A stretch of 64,000 nucleotides of DNA from Polytrichum commune (GCA_950295325.1 OX485804.1:61658533-61722532), one strand, 5' to 3'. Positions 47,419 to 61,349 are shown, numbered from the stretch's first letter. The notes: generated by a model not told the origin, from the letters alone. Translations and numbers: made by a program.

Positions 47419-48018
47419 CACCAAGAATCTTATTTAGTGTGGCATTTCAATTGATGTGCCATGTTGATTACAATGGTTTTATGTGACTCATAGCACCAAG
47501 TGTCATAAAACACCCTCTGTAGCTTTCATCCACTACCCCCCCCAACAGTTGTCCCACAGAACCGGATGTCCACCATCCTATAGGGACAAATGTCATGCGT
47601 GATGGGATGCGGATGGCAAAATCTTGTAACAAAATATTTCATCAACCAATAAACATTTACCAGTCAACCAATCTTTCTATCTCTTTTTTGGAAGGTTGAC
47701 GAGTCGAGCTAACTTGGAAAAGTTTTATTTGCAAATCTTACATATAGGGTTGAATTTTTAATTTGACTCGTTTTTGGGGTTGATAGACTTGTTTACTAAG
47801 GTTGTCAACCTCTGAGTTGACCAGTTTTTGTCAACTTGAATGTTTCTATTTGGCCACATTTCACCCCACATGGGAAATCCTTATCCCGTTGGTCCAAATT
47901 TTATGGCACGGGACAATGACGAACATGACAAAGGCGACCATGATCCCCCTTGATTCCATTAAAAATTGTGTGTTTCGATGATGAATGGTGTGGGCCACAC
48001 TAAATCAAGTGTTTACTG
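47419..48018. mobile_element. Family S element (TA target), copy 2
   Basis: This 600-bp element has TA flanks (47417-47418, 48019-48020). The left end is CACCAAGAATCTTATTTAG then TGTGGC. The right end read inward is CAGTAAACACTTGATTTAG then TGTGGC, so the inverted repeats are imperfect at the tip but share ATTTAGTGTGGC. The left interior matches copies 1 and 3. Non-coding; possibly Tc1/mariner-mobilised by analogy with P. Confidence 0.6.
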
Positions 48019-48250
48019 TAGTTTCAAGCTCAACGCTAGTGTAAGCGGCAAGGACTGGAAGGGTGCACCAAATGCTGTAGCCAAAAATAATATGAGTGTG
48101 CTATGTTGACTCTTTCTTTCCCCCTCCCCCTGTTTTTATGTATAGAGTACAAATGCACCCAACAATTACAGGAAGAGTATGTTATTGTTGAATGCAATAT
48201 GCACTTCTTGGTATACTTTAAAAAAATTAAAAATTAAAAAAAAAAACCAA

Positions 48251-48571
48251 CACTAAATATGGTATTTAGTGTCACTATGGCACCTTTTCGGACGACACTT
48301 TTTATAAGTAAATGAACAGATACTGTCATGAATGATGGATGAGCTCATCCATTGGCGAAAACCCTACCTTCTCTTGTCAGCAACTTCTGATGAAAAATCA
48401 CTTGGTAAGTGACAGTAATTGCAACACTATACATCTATAATCTCCCCAAAAATTTACAAGGACTGACAAACAATTTTGGGTTAACATTTAGTGTTGGTGA
48501 CACTATACTGGTTTACAATTAGTGTTGAGCAAGATGATTAGAATTGGTGACACTAAATTTTATTTATTTTT
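48251..48571. mobile_element. Family P MITE, copy at 48.25 kb
   Basis: Same orientation as 9350-9722, about 320 bp. The left end is CACTAAATATGGTATTTAG then TGTC. The right end has decayed to CACTAAATTTTATTTA. An internal deletion removes the segment around the second CATGGATGAT phrase. The flanks give no clean TA duplication. Older copy. Confidence 0.75.
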
Positions 48572-48813
48572 AAAAAAAACTTCTAAGTGTCTTTCTCTTT
48601 AGATTTTAAAATTCAAAGACATACACACTAATCTAGAAACTAATTCAAGGTCCAAATTCCTAGAGGGATTGCTATTTGAACAATCTCACGTGGTTCTAAC
48701 CACCTCTGATAAGTCACAAAGGAACCATGTAGTCAAAGAAGTGTTCTCCTTAATTACTTCTTCAAGGTTGACCAACACAACCTTAAATGACATGCACATG
48801 CTTGTTCTCACTA

Positions 48814-48915
48814 TGCTAAACATTTGAAATATTTAGTGTGGCATATAAATTGGTGTGCCATGTTCATTTACAGTGGTCTTCATGACTTGTCATGTAGCAC
48901 CATGCTATATTCTTT
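48814..48915 (+). mobile_element. Family S element, left-end fragment (copy 3)
   Basis: Diverged family S end (TATTTAGTGTGGCAT) followed by the conserved ATTGGTGTGCCATGTT, GTGGTCT and ATGTAGCACCA segments. The rest is not recognisable. Confidence 0.55.
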
Positions 48916-51179
48916 GTATGGCTCCTCTCCCTCCAAATCAAGGTTTAGAGGTGCTTGATGAAGCCTTGGCTTTGCCTCGGCCACATTGGATGTTGATAGA
49001 GTCCCTTCCATTGGCATCAATGGGCTAATGGTTAAACTAGAAAGCACTCAAAAGTACGTCTTCTCTCACTTACAAAGAGATCTTGTTGTAAAGGCACCAT
49101 CTATTGAACGTTGGGACTTCCAAGCCTTGTCCCCCATTTGAGAAACAATACTATGGTGGTAAAATCCCTTGTGATATATGAAAGAGTACTAATGCTTGCC
49201 AAATGAAGAGACGTTGGTTGCGCATCTTGAAATTTCCATCTTACCCTAAGGCCACTGACACTAGCAGATGGAATGATGGGCAATGTCCAATGTGGCATGG
49301 GCATGGGTGAAGCGGTGAAGAAGCCCCAACCCATGAGGGGTTATATCTATGGAATGCACCAATAGAAGGCTCTGTAACTTGAAAATGTGCCCTACAAGTG
49401 GACAGTCTTCAACATCACCCATTTGTCGAGAAGAAATCTATGGGCGATGAAAGCAGCTTCTGGCTTCTGTTGAGGCCACGTCGCCCGTGCTTTCTCGACC
49501 GTCGGATCTGACCGATATAATCCTCTCTCCTAATCTCCTCCGTCCACTGCCTGTTTTGCTTTTCTAATTGTAGTCAACTCACCCTACAGTTTTCAAATTC
49601 AGTCTGAAATTTTTAAAATCCAAGCATTTCATAGGCTAACATAACGATGTAGCAGCACCTATTGAGTTTGAGGACGAAACCACTAATTGTACATGTTGGT
49701 GATTATTGTCAAATTCCAATATGATCCCTAATTTGGGGTCAAAGAGCTCAAATGCATAGTATGAAGAGTTTATGATAGGATGTCCAAAGCAGGGTACACT
49801 ACCTCTACCGAGCTTTTGAATATCCCTCCACATTGATTTGGGCGAATCAACCCATACACTCGTTTCTTGTTGGATGCCTAAACCCTTGCCTCCACGTCCG
49901 GGCATGGCAAAATAAAAAAATCCCTCAAATAGTAATTTCCTTAAATCGTTTTGACACCTAACAACTTTTTGGATTGTTGGGGTCTAGTGGTAGACCACCT
50001 AATAGTAGTCATTTCAATGTCATGAAACTCCCCATTTCCTACTTGTGAAGTGACTAGAATGATTGCACATTCAACATAAAACTTTGAAACTCGAACCTCT
50101 TCCACATAGCTCCAATTTGCCCAAACCCAGTCACAATGCAGTCATTTGACAATCATATTGAGATCCCTTTTCTACTAGTATACTTACATTTTTTCCCAAA
50201 ACATCCAAGTTGTGGTTGATGAAACATGAGGGCGGGCCCAATTTATAGCAACCAACACAACGGTCCTTCAACATGGGAGATAAAGGTAATAATTAATGGG
50301 AGCTAGGTAGGGTGCCCCCAAGAAAGGGGACATGGGCATTAAGCCACATGGACCAATTTCCAAGGCCCCTCTCCTTAGCTCTCTCCTTTGTCTTAATTGG
50401 CTCTATCCCATGCTCAATGGACTTTGCCCTTTTCCTAATTAATGCTACTCATTTGTACTCAACGAGTGATGAAATCTTGAGTGTGGTCCCTCTTTGAGCG
50501 AACCAAACCTTACGGCTATTATTAGGGATGGCTTGCATCATGCATGGGAATCGTGTCAAACCCTAAATGGGATGTTGGGATCGATGAAACTTTGAGCAGA
50601 AAAGTTTGCTGAAGTGTCAAACTTTGCAATTCTAATCACTATTATGCCTTAGCAAATAACCAAAGTTTTTCCTAAAACCTGGGTGAAGCTCCCTCGGTTA
50701 TAGGGGAGGCATCCGGCTATCCCAATGCACTTACAAGAACTTTCTTCGGAGATTTTTGAGTTGGTTTTAGTTAAGTAGCTTTCACACATGTTCATGGTTT
50801 TATCTACCAAGCAATGAATGTTGGATAGTTTTTGTCCCATCCCCAAATCCCTTACTACTCATCTATCTTACCATCGGTTTTTGTTAATGCAGCTCCTCGT
50901 GTCCTCATAGCTAAGACTAAAAAGCAACCAATCACAAGGGCGGGAGGCGACACTTTTAAAAGTCCTATATTCTTGCCTCATGTCTAGGTACCGATGGGAG
51001 GGTCGGTGCTTGGGACTTAAAACCTCCACTCTTAAACCATGCCACATCATTTGCCAACTAGGCTCGACACTAGGTAATGTCGATGATGTGGAGGCCGTGT
51101 TTTTAGAACCAACTTTTAGGCTTCACTAAAGTCAGGTGGGGAGGGGGCATTACTTGCTTAATCAGAGTCTTTGAAGCAA
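48916..51179. other. Gene-free stretch
   Basis: No gene recognised. The block 49834-49893 (GATTTGGGCGAATCAACCCA start) repeats 19848-19907 in the same orientation with few differences. Confidence 0.5.
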
Positions 51180-51411
51180 GTTTTTGGGCATATAGAGTCG
51201 GTCAAGATCCATGTGATTCTAAATCCAGCCGGTCGGTTACATGTTGACAACATCTTCCGGTTTTGCTTTCATTCATTTGAGGAGGTATATTCTTGTATAG
51301 ATTCCTTGAAAATGATCGGCAATTCTCCTGAAGTCTCCAACTTCAACCAGTTATTTCTCAAACTCAACCGGTTATATAATCTGTAACTAATAACTGTCAG
51401 TTCTCCCCGGA
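51180..51411 (+). repeat. CCGGTT-rich repeat, copy d
   Basis: Plus-strand copy with TTTTTGGGCATA, GGTTACATGTTGACAACATC, TTCCGGTTTTGCTTT, GATTCCT-AAAATGATCG, CTTCAACC and CAGTTCTCCCCGG in order. Close to copy e. Confidence 0.68.
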
Positions 51412-52413
51412 CATAGATGTGTGTGTCAAGAGTCTGGGTCTGGTGCATAATTGGGAGCCAAGATCCCCGGTGAACATCGGGTCTACTTTACGTTTAAACT
51501 AGAACACCCATGTTCTGTCAATCTCATCCTAACAAATCAAAAGACATTTTTTTGCATAACTACGAATTAGGTAGGTTTGCAACAAGGCATTAAGATCTGA
51601 AGACCAACCCCATGCATAACCACAACGAAAACCATTTTCTATATTACAAGTTTCACAACCAAGAAAATCGATGTTAAGGTGGTTGACAATGGTGGTTAGC
51701 CAAGGGAGAAAAAAAAGAAAAAGAAAAAGAAAAGGAATAAACTGATGACTTCGATGTTGTCGCCGGCATGGATTATGATGTTGCTTCATTCTTGAGTTGG
51801 TCTAATCATGTATGTAATTTTGAAACGTGCATTTCAAAATTATAGAGAATCATTTTGAAGTATTGTGGTTGCTTGAGATATTTATGATTAGCTTGCAAAA
51901 AGCCGAGGTCAAGAAATATTCAACTATAAAAAATTTTAAACATCAATTCGATAACCTTGAAACTACAAGTCACTTTTTGAGTAGCTAGATACAAAAGGCC
52001 AAAATATACCACTACACCGTTTATGGAATATAGTAAAGGTAATCGTAGACTATGAGGATGAAGTGGGGTCCAAATCCTCCAATGGCCCCTTGTTTGAGTG
52101 TAACTAGAAAGTCTTGGAGGGTTTCTTTTAGTTTGAGGTTTTGAGAACTTTTCTTTTTACTTAACTAGAATCTTCTCATTTTCTTTGCCACTTATGTGCG
52201 TGTGCCTCTCTTTGTTCCTCTCATCACTTGTGCACTCCCCAAAATTGAATCAAACTCAAGAAAAGAACTCAAAATTTTCTCAAAGTTTTATTGCCCTGGA
52301 ATAGAGAAAATTGTTTCTCCTCCCTAGTTTCACTTACATCATAAACACAAGTGTTGGAAGTGGCAAATATGGGAGATTACTTCGCAAAACTTGAGTTGGT
52401 CCCCACATTTGGT
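51412..52413. other. Gene-free stretch
   Basis: No gene recognised. An A/G-rich low-complexity stretch lies near 51708-51738. Confidence 0.45.
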
Positions 52414-52655
52414 AACTCTACGGTTAACTCTAGTGTCACATTCATAATAATGTTATTTACCTTATTATGAGGCCTATGCAAGGTTACACTAATGACCAAA
52501 AATTCGACCCTTAATGTAACCTCATGACATTTGGTGTTCGTGTGCTCACTAATATCTTGGCATTGGCATGCTCAATTTTATCCTTCTCTTGCATACTAAA
52601 ATGTAAAGCTATCATCTCAAGCACTGTAATGTGCTAAGTTAGAGGTGGCATTTTT
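52414..52655. mobile_element. Family Q fragment
   Basis: Collinear with the outer parts of 28289-29237: CTAGTGTCACAT, GTTACACTAATGACCAA, AACCTCATGACATTTGG, GGCATGCTCAAT, TCTCTTGCATACTAAAATG, AATGTGCTA. It lacks the GC-rich insert, so it shows the uninterrupted state. Terminal inverted repeats are not preserved well enough to place ends. Confidence 0.6.
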
Positions 52656-53250
52656 CCATGCATTGAAATTTTCAGAAGTTCCAACAACAATTGAAGATGT
52701 TATAAAACAAGTCAATCTAATATTAAAAGCATTTTGTAGATAAACATATATCCTTGAAAATTTGTAAAATACAATACACCAAACAATACATGACATCTAA
52801 GTAGGGGTAAAATACTAGCCGACGATATCAACTTGTCTTTAAACATCCACAATTCATCAATGCACATGCTCATCATGACCACACTTTCAACATCGTCAAA
52901 TAATGTATGATGTGTTAAAAAGCACAAATATTTATATGTTTATGTATTCAAATTTTTGAGTTTTTATACAAGGTATCCTAGTTATCCGAATCTAAAGATA
53001 CTAATATTAGTTAAACTCTTTCCCAATCAGTTTAGGCTGCAGATAAGATATACTTGTATCATTATGTATATAGTTAATTGTAATATGTTGCTGATAATGA
53101 GACGTTCGTTCATACATCACTCATGCAATCTACAGCTCATCATGATTGCTAAATAATCAAAACTTTATGAAGTAATAATCTAAGGATACTAATATATTGC
53201 TTCTTTGTGGAAGTTGTTAATGGGTTTTGCACTCCTTCCTTGCTGCATCA
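52656..53250. other. Gene-free stretch
   Basis: AT-rich, with no recognisable gene or element end. Confidence 0.45.
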
Positions 53251-53738
53251 GGGCCACTTCACACACGTGACTGCAAGCCCGTGACCAGTACACTTCAAGC
53301 ACTCTCATTGGTGGAAATGGCGGAGCCGGTCCAAGTTTGCTTCACACTACGCTTGAGGGACCAACGGAGTATGTGAATGCAAGATGGATGTAAAGTCTAC
53401 ATGGATTTTTACATGGCATCCAATGGATCATGTTTCATGGTCACTTGGATTATTTTCAAATACCACCTCTTGGAGGTAGGCTTAACACGAAACCGGGAGA
53501 CCATGGCACTTTGAATGCTCACAATCATTGATTTATTCTATTTTATCATGTGTGAGGACCTACATGAATAGAAACTCATTGAATTAGCATTTGGTGGAGG
53601 GTCCAGTCACATATGGCTTCACACTACACTTGAGGATCCATGATCACACTACACAATTTTGGAGGTGCCTTTGGACACTTTCTTTTGGGATCTCAAAAGT
53701 TCATGGTCACGGCTCTTGGCTCGTGTGTGAAGTGGCCC
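53251..53738 (-). mobile_element. Family H MITE, copy 7
   Basis: This 488-bp reverse-orientation copy has nearly intact ends (GGGCCACTTCACACACGTG and GTGTGTGAAGTGGCCC). The flanks are TCA on the left and TTA on the right, so the presumed duplication has one change. The interior closely follows copies 2, 4 and 5. Confidence 0.86.
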
Positions 53739-55399
53739 TTACTTACTCATCTACAACTTGTCACATCCAATCCATGCAAAAACCGCACCCCAACTAAGGT
53801 AAGTGCGCCAATGACCACACGATCAATCTTCAAATCCTTGTAAGTACAAATTTACAAGCTTAAATTGTTTCAAATTTTGAAGGATTGTTAATTGTGAAGT
53901 GAGGATTCTCTTACAAAAAAATAAAAATGAAAGATATTTTGATTTGTGAAAGCTATCACAAATTGAATCCAAACATACACAGGTGGATCTCAAGAGCTTA
54001 GTGAGCCCTTCACCGCACAGTGTGCGGTACCTGTACATTCACGTTCTCTCCGAAATTCCCTGAACATTCCCGAAGTTCCCGCGAGAGTTCTCAGGATTGA
54101 AAACTGTGCGGTGGTTGTGCGGTGGTTGTGCGGTCCGTGGGCCGCGTTCGGTCAATGGCGCACTTACCCTAGTTCTTCATACCTTAGAACCCTACTCTTG
54201 GGATCCAAAATCCTATCCTTCAGGAAATTAGTTGATGTTTTGCTCATATTTGTTGATGTCCGAAGGCGATTAAGTTGCAAACCAAGCTTGGATTTGGTTT
54301 CTCTAACCTTCTAGCGAATTATAAGAGAGTTTGGTGGGTACAAACCTATGTGCTCCATAAATATGTGTGGTGCATGATATTTCTTTCTCAATGCCAACAC
54401 AACTACACCACTTCCTTATCACCTCCAAGTTCTCATTGCATCCCTTGATAACACATCTCAAGCTATCCTTTGTACACCTTTACAAACACATTCAACACCT
54501 TAGCCTTCTAAAACTTAAGGTGCATAAGAACTTCTAGGGAGGGCAACCCCCAAAAAATATGAACCGGCACATGGCCCCTATGCATATGAATTTCAAGTTG
54601 ACAAGATTTGTAGGCTAATGTGTACTTCTTTTTAGCAAGTTTGTATTGTGCCCCATGTCCTCCACACCATCTCTTATTGATCTTTTGGCTTGGCATGTGC
54701 ACATGTGATAGATAGGTGGATGGGTGGGTGATTGGTATGTAGTCTGGTAGGTAGGTTGTCACATGTCAATGGTTGGATTGTTGAGTAAGCCCTATCCCTA
54801 ACGAATAGAACCTAGTGAACCAATCCCGTAGAGGAGGTAAACTACTTCATGATGGAGATGATTTGATCACACCACATTTTGTAAGGGTGTTATCATTCAT
54901 TCATTTGCACAACATTCTTCTTTGAAGAGATGTTGATTGTGAATGTAACTAGTAGGCTTCTAAGGACTATGCTTTATTACTAGCTAAACATGTAAAATCC
55001 GTACACACCCAAAGTCCTTTATGATGCTTTTGACATGTGGAGATGCCTTGAACCTTATAGGGACGACCACGACAACTATGGATGCCTATGGATTCATGGT
55101 ACTTGTACCAAGTTATGTAAATGCCTACTTATAGAGTAAAACATTTGACGGTGACAACAACAAAGACATTGTAATCATTCAATCCTTTGATAATCAATCA
55201 AAAACATTATTCTCAATCCACTACTCAACACATGTGAGGTAATTTTCACATTAATTACCCATGATATTTGATAGCTTTGGCAATTTTCATTGATACATTA
55301 CTAGCTTGAACCCATGCCGTCCCGGTGTGTTGCACCATTGCTCATGAATGTCCCGGGCCACCCCACACTATCTTAGCATGTAGCTAACTTCACTATAGA
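53739..55399. other. Gene-free stretch upstream of the transposase relic
   Basis: No gene recognised. GTGCGGTGGTT repeats occur near 54005-54135. Confidence 0.45.
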
Positions 55400-56316
55400 T
55401 GATCTCGATGGCCATTGTGTGAATCTATATCCAATATTGCTACCAATGCTAGGCCAACATGTGAAGAGAGTGCTCCCGCTCGATGTCTTTATAAACTTCA
55501 CCTTGAGCAACAATTACTTGCCTTCCTCTTGTTGAAGAAACACAAAAACACTTCTATGTTTGAGGCATATGAGTGGAATGGGTCCCAATCTGAAGTAAAT
55601 GACAACATGGTATTCACTACTTCTTGCACAAATTATAGCCCATGATATAGAATGAAAAAATGCATATGAAAGAGAGCAGTTGGGACAAATGTTACTAAGG
55701 CTGGAGGATGCCATTGGCAATGCAGACAATAATCTAGTAAAATTAGAAGGCCGTACAAAGATCCCCACCACAACATGTGGTGTAACGGCATACAGTAGAT
55801 GTACAACATCAATTACATGGTTCTCGTTGATAACAACAACCTTTTTTTCTTTTCTTTTTATCTATGTTAACCTTAGTTCCCTTAGGTCATTGCATGATGT
55901 TACTTGCCTTCACCAATTTGAGCTTGCCCCCAATTGGAGGCAGTACTTCATGCACACCAAAGAGTACTTTGAGATGGTACTTGGCTATACCATATATGTT
56001 GGAGCTTGCATGTGTATTTTGCATCGTACGGGTAGAATGGAGATTCCGTCTAGTGCAAATTTTCCAGTTATTGATGCCTTTAATAAAATGCATGCAAGTA
56101 TTAGGGTTGGGGTGGAGTGGGGTTATGGTAAGATTAAAGAGAAAATTTAAGCATTTAATGAAACGCTTTCACTCTGCAAGATCCAAGTCTAACCAGTTCT
56201 TTTGGACAAGGTGTTTGCTAACCAAATTCCTTCACAGATGTAGGCTAGACTACACTATGAAGATCTATGGTGAGGAAAATGACGGTGATGACATCGGATG
56301 GTATGGTGACTTCTAG
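55400..56316 (+). pseudogene. DDE_Tnp_4 (PIF/Harbinger-like) transposase relic
   Basis: A plus-strand frame of 156 codons from 55680 reads KIPTTTCGVTAYSR, then SLRSLHDVTCLHQFELAPNW, RQYFMHT-EYFEMVLG and FNKMHASIRVGVEWGYGK. Another frame continues with LKRKFKHLMKRFHSARSKSN, LLTKFLHRCRLDYTM and a DDIGWYGDF end. An asparagine-histidine-rich (FNKxHxxxRVxVEWG) block followed by LLTNFLHRRR-like text is characteristic of the C-terminal half of DDE_Tnp_4 transposases, so I infer this family. There is at least one frameshift, near 56120-56160, and disruptions upstream. The N-terminal part is weak or absent. It could be from the group that moves family H, but nothing here links them directly. Confidence 0.72.
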
Positions 56317-56588
56317 TGCTACCACTTTAAGCCAATTTAGGTGTTAATTGTACTATGCCATGTGGACCCTTTTAGCCTTGCTCACATATAGTCTACCCTG
56401 CACCATAGTGCAGAGCCACTTGATCACCCACATGATTAAGCAAGCATTCATGTGAGCATTCACATGAGAGACCATTCACTTATTTGTTAGCAATCACATA
56501 TGTGAGCATTCTTACATGCAAGTCTTCTCATAGAGCATTCTTGTGTGTGAGTGTTCACAAGTGTGAGCTTCTGCATGACAAAGCATTA
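56317..56588. other. Short non-coding stretch
   Basis: No gene recognised. Loose repeats of GTGAGCATTC phrases occur between 56.45 and 56.57 kb. Confidence 0.45.
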
Positions 56589-56951
56589 AACTAAATATGA
56601 TATTCAGTGTCACTAATTCTAATTGTCTTGCCCACTACTAATCGTAAACCGTGGTATAGTGTCACCAACACTCATGTTAACCCAACATTATTTGTTATTC
56701 CTTGTAGGTTTTTGGGGGGATTATAATATTACAATTACTGTCACTTACTAAGTGTTTCTCCATCCAAATTTCAATCATCCATGACAATGTTTCATCACAA
56801 GTTGCTGACAAGAGAAGGTATGGTTTTGGCCAATGGATGAACTCACCCATCATCCATGACAGTATTTGTAAACTCATTCATAAGAAGTGTTATCAGAAAA
56901 GTTACCATATTGACATTGAATACCATATGAAACTAAATATCATACTTAGTC
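56589..56951. mobile_element. Family P MITE, full length, reverse of 9.35 kb copy
   Basis: This 363-bp element has TA on both sides (56587-56588, 56952-56953). The tips are AACTAAATATG and the inverse of GACTAAGTATG, one base off the CACTAAATATG consensus. The interior aligns along its full length with the reverse complement of 9350-9722. Confidence 0.82.
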
Positions 56952-58434
<1,483 letters not shown>

Positions 58435-58866
58435 CATCACTATTTAGTCATTGAAATTTGCTCCAAATAAAAATAGTGTTAAGCGAGCATGCACAAAAAC
58501 AGTAGGTACAAACTTAAAATTGTCATCGGAATCTTCAGTGAGTGGGAATAGTATCTTGTGTACCCGTCAATGGAAAGGAGTCTCACAATAAAATCTCTAG
58601 CGTGAAAACTATTTTCTTCCATCACCTTTTCTTAGTAACGGTGCTCATAAGCAGCCGAAAGAGCAGGCAAATCATAAGAAATCCATTGACTCACGGTAAG
58701 GATCCGTCTTGAAGGGTGAGCCCCTTTCTTGATTTAAAAGTGTTCTCATAACTTGAACTTTAAAATGATCATTCGGAAATAGTATGTGCAACTTGGTTTG
58801 CCTTATTTGGACATGATTTGTGTTCCGTTGTACAAACAGGTTTTATGAACAATTTGTGACAGCCAC

Positions 58867-59530
58867 TCACTTACGTTTGGAGAAAATTTGAGTAACGAAA
58901 TTGCTGTTAAAATGATATGAAATTATATTGATTTTCAAGTCTAGGAAGCCAAAGGGGTTTATGGGACTAAAGTACATCAAGATGGTGTCGAATCTGCTAA
59001 TTTTTAGAGTCGCGGTAACCTCCGTGAGATGGAGGCTAATGTCAACTTGATGGTCCAATTAAAAGAAAAACTCGGGACTTCCTGATATTACAATCTCAAA
59101 TAGTGGTCAATAAGGGAGCTTGCCTTGGAGAGAGGGAATTATTGCATACAAGTGTACCTCTTATCCATCCAACATGAAAACTTGACACATGTAGGTTTGT
59201 GGTCGATTCATCCCTATGACTTGGACTCAACTAACATGGTATGTAAAGTTGGCTCTGGTGTTAAAAAGAATTAAAAAATAACCTCCAAGATGAAATTTGT
59301 TTCAAGGACTTGACGTTGGATGATAGGGGGGTATGTTCATATGCAATGGCTCCCTCTTTCCCCATGCCCTCCACCCAAAGTTTCTTAGAATAGACCACAC
59401 ATTTGAACACATCCACCCATTGGAGTATTGTTTTATGGTCCAACATATTGACTTTCAAATCATAAATGATTTCAGTAATCTCTTCACGATAAAAATAGGG
59501 TGCACACAATATATATATATACACACACAC
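58867..59530 (-). pseudogene. Unrecognised multi-copy coding relic
   Basis: The minus-strand frame near 58920-59058 contains RFDTILMYFSP and LDLKINIISYHFN, matching the plus-strand peptide at 24133-24230. The DNA from 59.12 to 59.30 kb matches 35.32-35.52 kb. Another minus-strand frame (to 59261) reads VNMLDHKTILQWVDVFK. I do not recognise the family. The three places share parts of one older sequence that has been dispersed and broken. Confidence 0.4.
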
Positions 59531-59550
59531 ACACGAGAGAGAGACAGAGA
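59508..59550. repeat. Compound (AT)n(AC)n(GA)n microsatellite
   Basis: AT, then AC, then GA dinucleotide runs in succession. Confidence 0.9.
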
Positions 59551-59625
59551 ATTAACTCAATGAAAATGTAAAGACATGTGTAGGTAAATCCAAATAACAA
59601 ATAATGTTCCATGATACGATGATAC

Positions 59626-60097
59626 TAACCACTTTACACACATAACTAGAGTTGTGACCATGAAAATTTAAGGGTCCTTGAACATCATTCAAAGGCAGTA
59701 GAAATCCATTTTTGCAATCGATGGGCCCTCACACTTAGTGTAAAGTGAAAGTGGGCCATGTTGAGGGGCCGCAACATACGTTTCAGGTTCAGATTCCCAC
59801 CGTAGCAATATAATATTTCTAAGAGCCAATGGCAATGTGAGTGATTGCCACGACCCCTAGTTTTGGCGTTAGGCCCACCTCTTTTTGCTGGGCCTAACAC
59901 AATATACCCAACAGACCATGAAATATATCCACTTGTTGCCATGTATGGGTCTCTTCCACTCCAATTTCTTTGGTCCCTCATGCCTTCAAGATCTAGCGTA
60001 AGCTGAACTTGGACCATCTCCGGCTCCTCGACCAATCACATAACACAATTCACACGTCACAGGTGAAAGGGCCTCAAGCTCTAGTGTAAAGTGGCCC
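59626..60097 (+). mobile_element. Family H element, diverged copy 8
   Basis: About 472 bp in forward orientation. The left end has decayed (TAACCACTTTACACACA); the right end is clearer (TAGTGTAAAGTGGCCC). Interior landmarks survive: TTAGGCCCACCTC, GACCATGAAA, TTTGGTCCCTCA, CTTGGACC-TCTCCGGC. No convincing target duplication. It is an older copy or separate subfamily. Confidence 0.65.
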
Positions 60098-60100
60098 TTC

Positions 60101-60492
60101 AGACCACTTCACACACGGTCCAAGGACCATGATCACGTAGTTCCGAGGGCCCTTGTTTCTCATCAAAAGGCCATACCACTCACCTGCTCTACTGGAACTT
60201 ACGCCATGCCAACCTCGTGGAACAAGGTTTGCCTAACACAAACCCCCGGGAGATAGACCACGAAACATTATCCGTAGTACGTGCACCACGTAAGAACCCA
60301 TGTCGACTTTCCATCCATGATAAATTCGTTGGGTACTTGGGCCCTTCTTCACCTCCTTCTAGGAAGTAATAAAGTGGGACGTGAACTCGGGCGCTCTCTC
60401 TCTCTCTCTCTCTCTATCTCTATCTCCACCCTTGTCGATCAATGAGAGACCTTCGAATGCAATGGCCATGGGCTTGAATCTTGTGTGTACTT
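60101..60492 (+). mobile_element. Family H element, diverged copy 9, abutting copy 8
   Basis: Starts AGACCACTTCACACACGGTC three bases after copy 8 ends. The interior matches loosely (ACCATGATCACG, GGCCATACC, CCTAACACAAACC, GACCACGAAACAT, CAATGAGAGACCTTCGAATG). The right end is badly decayed (TCTTGTGTGTACTTA). Contains a (CT)n tract (60393-60425). Confidence 0.55.
60393..60425. repeat. (CT)n microsatellite
   Basis: CT dinucleotides with two CTAT interruptions at the end. It lies inside family H copy 9. Confidence 0.9.
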
Positions 60493-60614
60493 ACTAACTT
60501 AGGTGGGGTATGTACAATGCAACCTAATAATAGTGGGGAACCTGGCAACGCAGGGGGCTTGTAATTGGAGCCCAGTTAAGATGGGGGAATGCTTCCACTG
60601 CAAGATTCCAACAC

Positions 60615-60654
<40 letters not shown>
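60615..60654. repeat. (TTG)n microsatellite
   Basis: About thirteen uninterrupted TTG triplets. Confidence 0.95.
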
Positions 60655-60900
60655 ACTTGGGCTTCCTGTGCCTGCAGGCCAGGGTGGGAGTCTGTCTGTC
60701 TGTCAGCCTGCAAGTGAGCGAGCAAGTGAGCAAGCAAGGGAGGAAGAAAGGGAGCTGGAGTAAAGGGAGTAACGGTTGCGGGAATATTAAAGGAGAGGGC
60801 AGGGGGTGGGTGGTGGTTGGGAGGCTTCAATCAATGAATGAACGGAGAGAACCAACCGCTAGTTAACAGACGAAGCGGCCGAGGCTGGCTCAGTGATCAT

Positions 60901-61128
60901 CGGGGAGATTTTCGGGCATACTAATCGGTTGAGATCATCCTAGTGTTTGCAAGTCCAACCGGTTACCTGTTGACAACCTCCGGTTTTCCTTTATTAAATT
61001 GGGGTGTATTCTTCTATAGATTCCTCTAAAATGATCGAAGGTAATTTCCCTGCAGTCTTCAACTTCAACCGGTTGGTTATTTCTCAAACTCAACCGGTTC
61101 ATCTCTAACTAACTGCCGGTTCTCCCCG
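60901..61128 (+). repeat. CCGGTT-rich repeat, copy e
   Basis: Plus-strand copy running from CGGGGAGATTTTCGGGCATA to CCGGTTCTCCCCG. Contains several AACCGGTT palindromes. ATCAT occurs on both sides, but the CATTGGG after the right end also follows other copies, so it may be part of the repeat rather than a target duplication. Confidence 0.68.
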
Positions 61129-61190
61129 ATCATTGGGCTGGCTCCAGTCCACAACACAACCGCTCACAGCAAAGCCAAGCAGCAGTGCAA

Positions 61191-61345
61191 TGGGGAGATT
61201 TTTGGGTCAAAACCCTAGTGGTTTCCAAGTCCAGCTGGTTACAGGCCGTGATTCTTTCGGGGGTCTTGGAACTTCAACCGGTGGTGGGTGGATTTCTCAA
61301 ACTTGATCGGTGCATTTGTAAGTAAACTCGAGCGGTCACTTCTCC
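61191..61345 (+). repeat. CCGGTT-rich repeat, copy f
   Basis: Plus-strand copy, shorter (internal deletion), from TGGGGAGATTTTTGGGTCAA to TTCTCCTCGTTCATTGGG. Confidence 0.62.
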
Positions 61346-61349
61346 TCGT

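Noticed and set aside
60901-61133. 5-bp ATCAT target duplication of a CCGGTT repeat
   Set aside because: Other copies also continue with CATTGGG at that end, so ATCAT on the right is probably part of the repeat.
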